Shown piece by piece: positions 1 to 4,970 of a DNA stretch of 6,386 nucleotides. The translations under genes and the position numbers were made by a program. Below the pieces are notes generated by a model. It was not told the origin of the DNA, made no database searches, and was given only the letters and a program-made list of their open reading frames with translations. This DNA is from an uncultured Elusimicrobia bacterium (GTDB lineage Bacteria; Elusimicrobiota; Elusimicrobia; Elusimicrobiales; Elusimicrobiaceae): assembly GCA_945483375.1 (NCBI GenBank), contig CALYRQ010000056.1:1-6386 (forward strand), given 5' to 3'. Every line of letters starts with the position of its first letter. The stretch's first letter is position 1.

Positions 1-444
1 TCCGCCAAACAACATCCCGCCACAAAGGCCGAGGCAATACCGGCCTCCAAGGCCGAACCGCTCGGCGCGCCCAGCGTGTTGGATGACGAACCCGCGGAAA
101 AAGGGGGAGAGTCCTCCAAAGAAGGCGAATTTGAGGGTGGAAACACCCAAACCGATTTTGCAAACTCCCCGTATCCGTGGTATATTACCCAGGTGCGTAA
201 CTCGCTGTGGATTGAGTGGGAAAAACGCCGTCCGGCCGGCTCTACGCTGGCCGCGCTCGTCACCTTTGCCATCGCCCGCGACGGGAAAGTAAAAGATTTG
301 AAAGTGGAACGCAAATCCGGCGACGATACGTTCGACTTCGCCGCCTCCTCCGCCGTCATCAACGCGGGGCCGTTTGCGCCGCTTCCGATGTATTATGAAA
401 AAGACGAACTTACCGTCAGTGTAGAATTTAAACAGGAGAAATAA
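1..444 (+). CDS. TonB-family energy transducer, C-terminal part (5' end outside the window)
   Basis: The frame is open from base 1, so 147 residues of the C-terminal part are visible. The start lies upstream, and the in-frame GTG at 76 is not needed as a start. The first ~55 residues are rich in Ala, Pro, Lys, Glu and Gly, as in the periplasm-spanning linker of TonB/TolA proteins. From about residue 57 (PYPWYITQVRNSLW) to the end there is a TonB/TolA C-terminal-type domain: an amphipathic helix, then strands around VTFAIARDGKVKDLKVERKSG, a helix with the AASSAV element, and PFAPLP before the last strand. In this family the protein passes proton-motive-force energy from an ExbB/ExbD-type inner-membrane complex to outer-membrane receptors. 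The partner genes would be expected upstream and are not visible. A TolA-like role is possible. The next gene begins 2 bases after the stop, so they are co-transcribed. Confidence 0.82.
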   Translation, partial: SAKQHPATKAEAIPASKAEPLGAPSVLDDEPAEKGGESSKEGEFEGGNTQTDFANSPYPWYITQVRNSLWIEWEKRRPAGSTLAALVTFAIARDGKVKDLKVERKSGDDTFDFAASSAVINAGPFAPLPMYYEKDELTVSVEFKQEK

Positions 445-446
445 TT

Positions 447-935
447 ATGAACGGTTGGCAGCGTTTTGCAGTATTACTCTTATGTTGTTTTGTCGTGATG
501 GTGTGCTATCCCACTTTTGATGCCGCGGGCTGGACGTTTATCGGTATTTTAATCGCCATGTGGACGGGTGCGATTATGATACTGTCCATCATTTCCAACA
601 TTTTCGGTCTCTACCGCCTGGAAACATTAAACAAACTGATTTTCCTTGTGTTCATTTGCGCGGTGTTTTATACCCTGCTGTGGTACTTCCCGCAGGAAGA
701 CAAAGTAACGCCCATCAACAAAATAAAATACGGGGAGCTTCCTACCAAAGCCGATATTGACAAAGGGCTCAAACGCTTTACTTTTAATTTCGACTTTGTG
801 CGCCGCAACGCCCGCCGCTCGGAAAACTTCATCAACCAGGATATGGACGGCGACAAGGTGAAAAAAGAAATTAAAAAAACCGTTTCTAAAAAAACGGACG
901 AACTGATTGATTCTATCCAAATTGAAGTGGAATAA
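447..935 (+). CDS. Hypothetical membrane protein with three N-terminal helices and a charged C-terminal tail
   Basis: I do not recognise this 162-residue protein. Three hydrophobic stretches are clear: about residues 7-22, 29-53 and 63-81. The second runs into an amphipathic end (SNIFGLYRLETLNK). After residue 82 the chain is soluble and strongly charged, with Arg-rich (VRRNARRSE) and Lys-rich (KVKKEIKKTVSKK) stretches that may form a helix or coiled coil. The ATG at 447 is supported by AGGAGAA at 433-439, inside the end of the TonB-like gene. It sits 2 bases after that stop and 2 bases before the next gene, so it belongs to the same operon. Its neighbour suggests an envelope-associated role, but this is inference from context only; no catalytic motif is visible. 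Confidence 0.75.
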   Translation: MNGWQRFAVLLLCCFVVMVCYPTFDAAGWTFIGILIAMWTGAIMILSIISNIFGLYRLETLNKLIFLVFICAVFYTLLWYFPQEDKVTPINKIKYGELPTKADIDKGLKRFTFNFDFVRRNARRSENFINQDMDGDKVKKEIKKTVSKKTDELIDSIQIEVE

Positions 936-937
936 TT

Positions 938-1894
938 ATGAAAAAAACCCTTTTAATTACCGGCGGAAACGGCTTTATCGGCCGCGCGCTTACGGATAAG
1001 CTGTTAAAAGAAGGCTATAACGTGCGCATTACCACCCGCCGCGAACCTAAAAAACAGCCCGCCAACCCGGCGGTAACCCTTGTACAGGCCGATTATAACG
1101 ACGTCAAATCCCTGCAAAAAGCCCTGGAAGGGTGCGACGGCGTATTCCACCTGGCCGCGGCGATTTTCGGTTTTAATTACCGGGATTTTGAAAAAGCCAA
1201 CATCACCGCCACGCAAAACGTGGTGGAAGCCGTGAACAACACCCCTTCGGTGGAAACATTTGTGCACGTATCCAGCCTGGCCGCCAGCGGGTTCGCCTCC
1301 GATAAAAACGCGCCCCGCACCGAAGATATGGAACCGGCCCCGGTGTCGGACTACGGAATCACCAAGCTGGGCGGCGAAAAGGCCGCAAAAAACTTGCGCC
1401 CCGGCGTAAAATGGACGATTATCCGCCCGCCGATTGTATACGGACGCAACGATTCGGGCGTATCCAAAATCGCCGCGTGGGTCAAACGCGGGCTGATGGT
1501 GAACACCTCCGGCAACGGACTTTTCAGTTTTGTGCACGTGGATGATTTGGTGGAAGCGTTATGGCTTGCGTTTTCCCGCCAAGATACGGGGGGAGAAACC
1601 TTTTTTATCTGCGAGCCGGCCGTATACGGCTGGGACTATTTTATCGGCGAAATGGCCAATGCCATGCACGTTAAAAAACCATTTATGCCCCAGGCCCCGC
1701 ATTGGCTGATGAACGCCGCCGCGTGGATTTACGAAACAGTCGCCCGTATCACCGGCGCACAGCCCGCACTCAATTATGACAAAGTAAAAGAGGCCGTCAT
1801 CCCCGGGCATTGGATTTGTTCCAACGCAAAATGGGTCAAGTTGACGGGGCAGCAATTTACGCCGCTTTCCGAAGGGCTGAAGAAGAGTTTTTAA
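938..1894 (+). CDS. NAD-dependent epimerase/dehydratase family protein (extended SDR)
   Basis: This 318-residue protein has the usual length of an extended short-chain dehydrogenase/reductase. The N-terminal Rossmann signature TGGNGFIG is at residues 8-15. An acidic D52 follows the third strand, HLAAA is at 71-75, a serine pair (VSSLAA) lies at about 112-113, and the catalytic Y139-x3-K143 follows. The stretch RPPIVYGRNDSGVSKI after the active site is the substrate-side loop seen in nucleotide-sugar epimerases and in 3-beta-HSD or flavonol-reductase-like members. The substrate cannot be read from sequence: a nucleotide sugar, a sterol/hopanoid-like lipid or another alcohol are all possible. 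The start at 938 is 2 bases after the previous stop with only a weak ribosome site (GTGGA), so coupling to the upstream gene is likely. No terminator is visible before the tRNA promoter. Confidence 0.88.
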   Translation: MKKTLLITGGNGFIGRALTDKLLKEGYNVRITTRREPKKQPANPAVTLVQADYNDVKSLQKALEGCDGVFHLAAAIFGFNYRDFEKANITATQNVVEAVNNTPSVETFVHVSSLAASGFASDKNAPRTEDMEPAPVSDYGITKLGGEKAAKNLRPGVKWTIIRPPIVYGRNDSGVSKIAAWVKRGLMVNTSGNGLFSFVHVDDLVEALWLAFSRQDTGGETFFICEPAVYGWDYFIGEMANAMHVKKPFMPQAPHWLMNAAAWIYETVARITGAQPALNYDKVKEAVIPGHWICSNAKWVKLTGQQFTPLSEGLKKSF

Positions 1895-1923
1895 AAGACA
1901 AAAATTAAAAATTTTGTTATAAT
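1895..1923 (+). promoter_or_regulatory. Probable sigma-70-type promoter of the tRNA-Ser gene
   Basis: A perfect TATAAT lies at 1918-1923 and is preceded by TGT, giving the extended -10 form TGnTATAAT. AAGACA at 1895-1900 matches four of six bases of the -35 consensus, with exactly 17 bases of spacing. Transcription would start near 1930, giving a leader of about 35 bases before the tRNA. The -35 box starts on the base after the dehydrogenase stop codon. Confidence 0.7.
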
Positions 1924-1964
1924 ATATACGTTGGAAGTAATTTCCGACCAAATAACAAGATTTT

Positions 1965-2055
1965 GGAGAGGTGGCTGAGAGGCCGAAAGCGGCGGTTTGC
2001 TAAACCGTTATACGGGTTAATTCCCGTATCGAGGGTTCGAATCCCTCCCTCTCCG
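1965..2055 (+). tRNA. tRNA-Ser, anticodon GCT
   Basis: A 91-base class II tRNA. The 7-bp acceptor stem pairs 1965-1971 with 2048-2054, and the discriminator is G2055. The D stem is 1974-1976 with 1988-1990. The anticodon stem is 1992-1996 with 2004-2008, closing a 7-base loop whose anticodon GCT is at 1999-2001; it reads AGC/AGU serine codons. The long variable arm typical of serine tRNAs is a 7-bp stem, 2010-2016 with 2023-2029. The T stem GAGGG/CCCTC is 2031-2035 with 2043-2047 around the loop TTCGAAT. CCA is not encoded (TGC follows), so it would be added enzymatically. Confidence 0.97.
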
Positions 2056-2078
2056 TGCTCTAGTTTTGCTTTTCTTAC

Positions 2079-2118
2079 AAAAATCCCCGTTAGGACTATC
2101 TCCCGACGGGGATTTTTT
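2079..2118 (+). terminator. Intrinsic terminator after tRNA-Ser
   Basis: AAAAATCCCCGT at 2079-2090 pairs with ACGGGGATTTTT in 2106-2117, leaving a loop of 15 bases and a six-T run on the + strand. It lies about 24 bases after the tRNA. The A/T tracts are symmetrical, so it could also work on the other strand. It may end both the tRNA transcript and read-through from the dehydrogenase operon. Confidence 0.8.
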
Positions 2119-2145
2119 GTGAACCACTGATAGCATGCAAATTTT

Positions 2146-2164
2146 GGCGGATTTCGCCGCTTTT
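2146..2164 (+). other. Small GC hairpin followed by T4
   Basis: GGCG at 2146-2149 can pair with CGCC at 2155-2158, or GCGG at 2147-2150 with CCGC at 2157-2160, followed by four T. The stem is only four to five pairs, so this is at best a weak back-up terminator. The rest of the gap between the main terminator and the next gene is AT-rich and holds no gene that I can support. Confidence 0.25.
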
Positions 2165-2233
2165 CTGTGAATATTCTCATTCTATGCTAACAAGGGTAGG
2201 TAGAAGGTGGCGTATGTGCAAATTAAAATGTTT

Positions 2234-2262
2234 TATAATAGAAATATCTAAATAAATAGGAG
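2234..2262 (+). promoter_or_regulatory. -10 element and ribosome site before the 2269 gene
   Basis: A perfect TATAAT lies at 2234-2239, 30 bases before the start codon, and AGGAG at 2258-2262 is six bases before the ATG. No convincing -35 is seen at 16-18 bases upstream. The gene therefore probably has its own short-leader promoter, possibly one needing an activator. Confidence 0.5.
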
Positions 2263-2268
2263 CAACTG

Positions 2269-2748
2269 ATGAAAACATTACCAAGTGGGAACAAAGCATT
2301 CTTCCGCGAAGGCGGCGTGTGGAGTTTGATAGCGGGACTGATTCTTATTGTATGTATGATAATTGCTTACTTCGCTATACCCTTTCAAGAGGGAGAGCGG
2401 TGGATTTATTTCTTCATGGCAGCACCGTTTGCGGTGATGGTGATCATGTTGCTTAAAAATTTCTTTCATCCTACGGCGGTATTTGTGGTGTCTGCACAAG
2501 GAATCAAATTTCATGCCATGAATAAATTATTTGATAACCCGATTCAAGTATGTTGGGACCAACTAACCACTATTTGCTATGATAGGAGGATGGTTGGGGG
2601 TAGATATAAAGTACCAGTAGAAGTACTTGTATTTAAAGTAGGGGAAAATACTACCTATGAATTTAATTTGCTAGCAATCAACAACGGAGATTTGAAGCAG
2701 TTATATAGAATCTTTCGAGAACACGGGCTCAAAGTGCGGAATCCATAA
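2269..2748 (+). CDS. Two-helix membrane protein with a possible PH-like cytoplasmic domain; foreign-looking codon use
   Basis: A 159-residue protein with well-placed AGGAG six bases before its ATG. Two hydrophobic helices lie at about residues 18-37 and 45-62, joined by a short charged loop (QEGERW). The rest is soluble: strands around TAVFVVSAQGIKFH, then NPIQVCWDQLTTICYDRR, VEVLVFKVGENTTYEFNL and a final helix (GDLKQLYRIFREHG). This order of strands, a 'Gi.f....W..I' turn and a C-terminal helix resembles small bacterial PH-like membrane proteins such as the STM3941 group. That is a resemblance by eye, not a search result. Codon use differs from the neighbours: ATA for Ile, AGG/AGA for Arg and GTA for Val are common, whereas the upstream genes favour CGC, GCC and GGC. 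It sits alone between two terminators, just downstream of tRNA-Ser, which suggests recent acquisition. Function unknown. Confidence 0.75.
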   Translation: MKTLPSGNKAFFREGGVWSLIAGLILIVCMIIAYFAIPFQEGERWIYFFMAAPFAVMVIMLLKNFFHPTAVFVVSAQGIKFHAMNKLFDNPIQVCWDQLTTICYDRRMVGGRYKVPVEVLVFKVGENTTYEFNLLAINNGDLKQLYRIFREHGLKVRNP

Positions 2749-2756
2749 TATATTGA

Positions 2757-2820
2757 AGTTGTGCTCTTTTTCTGCCTGTTTACTGCCTGTTTGAAAAATC
2801 AGCATAATGCTAGCACAACT
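2757..2820. repeat. 9-bp inverted repeat enclosing a tandem 10-bp direct repeat and a palindrome
   Basis: AGTTGTGCT at 2757-2765 is the exact reverse complement of AGCACAACT at 2812-2820. Between them CTGCCTGTTT occurs twice, at 2772-2781 and 2783-2792, an 11-base period close to one helical turn. The perfect palindrome AGCAT-A-ATGCT is at 2801-2811. Such an arrangement suits a protein-binding region (operator, iteron or recombinase arm sites), but no binding protein is known. Confidence 0.6.
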
Positions 2821-2823
2821 ACA

Positions 2824-2832
2824 CTCTCCGTG
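2824..2832 (+). repeat. 9-bp copy of the tRNA-Ser 3' end (candidate attachment-site remnant)
   Basis: CTCTCCGTG at 2824-2832 is identical to 2049-2057, which holds the last seven bases of tRNA-Ser plus the two following bases. The two copies flank a ~775-base segment carrying the codon-deviant gene, and each copy is followed within 7-21 bases by an intrinsic terminator. Homology does not extend into the T arm, and 9 bp is short for an att core. No integrase is seen in the window. Confidence 0.35.
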
Positions 2833-2838
2833 GAACTT

Positions 2839-2866
2839 AAAAAGCGTCCTTACGGACGCTTTTTTT
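2839..2866 (+). terminator. Strong intrinsic terminator
   Basis: GCGTCC at 2844-2849 and GGACGC at 2854-2859 form a six-pair GC-rich stem with the tetraloop TTAC, extended by A5/T7 tracts on either side. It lies about 90 bases after the stop of the 2269 gene and is the best candidate for ending its transcript. The symmetrical A/T tracts make it potentially bidirectional. Confidence 0.88.
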
Positions 2867-2896
2867 GTTTCCAAAGAGAGAGCTGGAGCACCCCAA

Positions 2897-2945
2897 CTGC
2901 CCCTGCAGGCCGACTGGGGCAGCCTGCCGCCTCAGTATCTGCGGC
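2897..2945 (+). other. GC-rich island with mutually exclusive hairpins
   Basis: In an otherwise AT-rich gap, CTGCCCC at 2897-2903 can pair with GGGGCAG at 2916-2922. Alternatively GCAGGC at 2905-2910 can pair with GCCTGC at 2922-2927; the two stems overlap and cannot form together. A third stem pairs GCCGC 2926-2930 with GCGGC 2941-2945 and is followed by a T-rich run (to 2958). No credible gene covers this stretch. It may be a structured RNA, a remnant of a lost gene or a small mobile repeat. Confidence 0.4.
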
Positions 2946-3006
2946 GTTTCGTTTTTATTGTGCCCCTACCATATCGGATAAGCAGTCAAACCAAAACATA
3001 AATTTG

Positions 3007-3012
3007 TATAAT
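3007..3012 (+). promoter_or_regulatory. Candidate distal -10 element of the polysaccharide operon
   Basis: A perfect TATAAT is preceded directly by TTTG. The best -35 at 16-17 bases upstream (around 2984-2990) matches poorly. If used, it would give a leader of about 265 bases before rfbF that contains the hairpin at 3052-3073. Confidence 0.3.
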
Positions 3013-3051
3013 AAATTCAATAGATTTATTTAGGCGTATTGTTTATCCTAC

Positions 3052-3073
3052 ATAAGCCTTAAATGTGGCTTAT
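3052..3073 (+). other. Hairpin in the leader region of the polysaccharide operon
   Basis: ATAAGCC at 3052-3058 pairs perfectly with GGCTTAT at 3067-3073 around an 8-base loop. No T-run follows, so it is not a standard terminator. It could be an operator dyad or an RNA leader structure. The stretch from here to 3200 is AT-rich and shows no gene with a ribosome site. Confidence 0.4.
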
Positions 3074-3202
3074 ATACAGTTTATTTGTTATGGGGATTCT
3101 ATTTTCCCTTTCTTCCGCAAGCGGCTTGTCTTTCGTTGGGGGCTATGGGATTTCCTCGTTTAAACTAAGATTTGAATATTTTTGTATAGGGAAACAATCT
3201 CA

Positions 3203-3208
3203 TATAAT
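3203..3208 (+). promoter_or_regulatory. Candidate proximal -10 element of the polysaccharide operon
   Basis: A perfect TATAAT lies 79 bases before the rfbF start. Upstream, TTTTGT or TTTGTA around 3180-3186 is a weak -35 at 16-17 bases. Transcription starting near 3215 would begin inside the inverted repeat at 3212-3252. Confidence 0.4.
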
Positions 3209-3211
3209 TCC

Positions 3212-3271
3212 GGAAAAAGGTTCTGCTTTCCTCACGAAAAGACGCTTTTTCCCAATGTAAATTACGTTACA
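3212..3271 (+). promoter_or_regulatory. Leader inverted repeats between the -10 element and rfbF
   Basis: GGAAAAAG at 3212-3219 is the reverse complement of CTTTTTCC at 3245-3252 (8 bp, 25-base loop). A smaller dyad, TGTAA at 3256-3260 with TTACA at 3267-3271, follows directly and contains the palindrome GTAAATTAC. Both lie between the likely promoter and the ribosome site, so they may be an operator or leader structure. No regulator is identified. Confidence 0.4.
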
Positions 3272-3286
3272 CGACAGAGGTGAAAA

Positions 3287-4066
3287 ATGAAAGTATTACT
3301 ATTGGCCGGAGGATTGGGTACTCGTTTGGGAGAGGAAACTTCCTTGCGCCCTAAGCCTATGATAGAAATTGGCGGCTATCCGATTATATGGCATATTATG
3401 AAATTATACACCCATTACGGATTTACGGATTTTATTATCCTGTGCGGATATAAAAGCGAAGTCATTAAAGAGTATTTCGTAAACTATTACACCAATAATT
3501 CGGACGTTACCATCAACTTTGCCAATAATGAAATTGATATACACCTCAACCGTTGCGAACCGTGGCGAGTAACTATGCTTTATACCGGCCGCAACGCAAT
3601 GACCGGTTCCCGCATTAAACAAGCGCGGCATTATGTGGGGAATAATCCGTTTATGCTAACCTACGGGGATGGCGTGGCTGACGTAAACATTACACAGTTG
3701 TTGACCGCGCATCAAAAGTCTGGCAAGCTGACCACGTTAACTGCGGTACAGCCTACCGGCCGTTTCGGCGCGTTAAATATACGGGAAGATTCTTCCATTT
3801 CCAACTTTCAGGAAAAACCGGTTGGCGATGGCGCTTGGGTAAACGGCGGCTTTTTTGTCTGCCAGCCGGAAGTGTTCGACTATATTCCCGATGGGGAAAA
3901 TGCCATTTGGGAAAGAGAACCTTTAATGCGTTTGGCGCGGGAAGGCCAATTAAACGCTTACAAACACTCGGGCTTTTGGCATCCGATGGATACCTTAAAA
4001 GACAAATTGGAATTGAATGATCTTTGGGCCAAGCGCCAAGCTCCTTGGAAAGTGTGGAGCGATTAA
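3287..4066 (+). CDS. rfbF: Glucose-1-phosphate cytidylyltransferase
   Basis: This 259-residue protein has the usual length of RfbF/DdhA (about 257). It makes CDP-glucose from glucose-1-phosphate and CTP, the first committed step toward CDP-6-deoxy and CDP-3,6-dideoxy sugars; it acts in the cytoplasm. The nucleotidyltransferase signature LAGGLGTRLGEE is at residues 6-17, with R13 and the SLRPKPM segment (K23) for triphosphate binding. IEIGGYPIIWHIMKLY (26-41) is characteristic of this subfamily. YGDGVADV (126-133) and HPMD (232-235) supply the acidic residues expected to hold the metal. The start at 3287 is set by AGAGGTG at 3276-3282. It is the first gene of the operon; the next starts one base after its stop. 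Confidence 0.96.
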   Translation: MKVLLLAGGLGTRLGEETSLRPKPMIEIGGYPIIWHIMKLYTHYGFTDFIILCGYKSEVIKEYFVNYYTNNSDVTINFANNEIDIHLNRCEPWRVTMLYTGRNAMTGSRIKQARHYVGNNPFMLTYGDGVADVNITQLLTAHQKSGKLTTLTAVQPTGRFGALNIREDSSISNFQEKPVGDGAWVNGGFFVCQPEVFDYIPDGENAIWEREPLMRLAREGQLNAYKHSGFWHPMDTLKDKLELNDLWAKRQAPWKVWSD

Positions 4067-4067
4067 A

Positions 4068-4970
4068 ATGGATAAAAAATCATATATTATCTATGCTCCC
4101 GCATATAGCGGCAGTGCCGGAGTAAGGGTATTGTATCGTTTGCGGGACACATTGGCGAAATCGGGGTTTGACGCTAAAATATTTTGCCACAGCAAAAAGA
4201 AAAATCCTAAATCTCCCTCGGATATTTTTGTGTCCCATCCGTCCGAAGAAAGCCGGCAGAAGGATATTGTAATTTATCCCGAAGTGATTGTAGGCAACCC
4301 GTTACTATTCCGTAACGTAGTACGTTTTATTTTAAATAAGCCCGGTTTTTTAGGGGGAGAAACGCAGTTTCACAACGGGGAGATGCTGTTCTCTTTTGAC
4401 CGATACTGTCACCCGTCCGCGCCTATGTTGCGGCTGGACATGCTGGACCGAGATTTATTTGTGGATATCAAGGCGCCCAAAACGCACAACTGTTGCTTTG
4501 TTTATAAAAAATATGCCAAGTTGCCGCTTAAAGAACTAGAAGGATGTATTGATATCACGATGGATTGGCCCAAAGACAGGGCTGAGCTGGTCCGCTTACT
4601 ACAGACGACCGACACGCTGTACTCTTTTGATGACAATTCCTGCTTGTTGCAAGAAGCCTGTTTGTGCGGCGCCAAAGTAAAAACCTATACGCCCGAGGGT
4701 TTTAAAGATTACCGATTCCGTGATGAATTTGACGCCGAACAATTAAAAAAACAACTGGATTATTTTATTGACGCTACCCAACATATGAACTATACGGGGC
4801 CAGTCAATAAAAAAGGATATCTTTCGATAGCTCGCTTTATCCCTGCATATATTGCTTGGCATTTGTTAAAGGCGGCTTATGCCGTGTTGCGCATTCCGGC
4901 TTTACAGAAAAAATTTTTGCATATCAAACAAAATATTCCCCATACCATAGGAGGCTTTTATGTTCGCTGA
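4068..4970 (+). CDS. Putative GT-B-like glycosyltransferase of a polysaccharide cluster
   Basis: I place the start at ATG 4068, one base after the rfbF stop, because GGAG at 4056-4059 is eight bases upstream; an in-frame ATG at 4017 would add 17 residues inside rfbF and lacks a ribosome site. The 300-residue protein begins with a Rossmann-like strand and turn (YIIYAPAYSGSAGVRVLYRL, 6-25), where the G-x-R element resembles the donor-side loop of GT-B enzymes. YPEVIVGNP (70-78) and VVRFILNKPG (84-93) recall a group of glycosyltransferase-like proteins from O-antigen clusters. In the C-terminal half, LYSFDDNSCLLQEACLCGAKV has the position and style of the GT-B 'E...G' donor-binding segment (E196). 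There are no membrane helices until a mildly hydrophobic stretch near residue 260. It would transfer a sugar onto the growing lipid-linked unit at the cytoplasmic membrane. Donor and acceptor are unknown. Its end overlaps rfbG by 11 bases. Confidence 0.7.
   Translation: MDKKSYIIYAPAYSGSAGVRVLYRLRDTLAKSGFDAKIFCHSKKKNPKSPSDIFVSHPSEESRQKDIVIYPEVIVGNPLLFRNVVRFILNKPGFLGGETQFHNGEMLFSFDRYCHPSAPMLRLDMLDRDLFVDIKAPKTHNCCFVYKKYAKLPLKELEGCIDITMDWPKDRAELVRLLQTTDTLYSFDDNSCLLQEACLCGAKVKTYTPEGFKDYRFRDEFDAEQLKKQLDYFIDATQHMNYTGPVNKKGYLSIARFIPAYIAWHLLKAAYAVLRIPALQKKFLHIKQNIPHTIGGFYVR

Noticed and set aside
1004..1537. Long minus-strand open frame of 177 codons inside the dehydrogenase gene
   Set aside because: It is antisense to a clear SDR with all motifs; long antisense frames are expected from its G+C-rich third positions. 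No ribosome site or family motif.
1917..2180. Minus-strand open frame of 87 codons over the tRNA
   Set aside because: It is the antisense of tRNA-Ser and its terminator. Its 'GGIRTLD...' stretch is the well-known false translation of the serine tRNA complement, often misannotated as a protein.
2761..3033. Plus-strand open frame of 90 codons with a GTG start
   Set aside because: It runs straight through the intrinsic terminator (KKRPYGRFF is the translated hairpin), has no ribosome site, and shows no domain.
3063..3260. Plus-strand open frame of 65 codons with a signal-peptide-like start
   Set aside because: No Shine-Dalgarno sequence; its ATG lies in the loop of the 3052-3073 hairpin, and its end covers leader inverted repeats. 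Hydrophobic starts are common in AT-rich noncoding DNA.
4017..4067. Upstream ATG adding 17 residues to the glycosyltransferase
   Set aside because: It lies inside rfbF without a ribosome site, while ATG 4068 has GGAG at proper spacing and starts right at a Rossmann-like strand.
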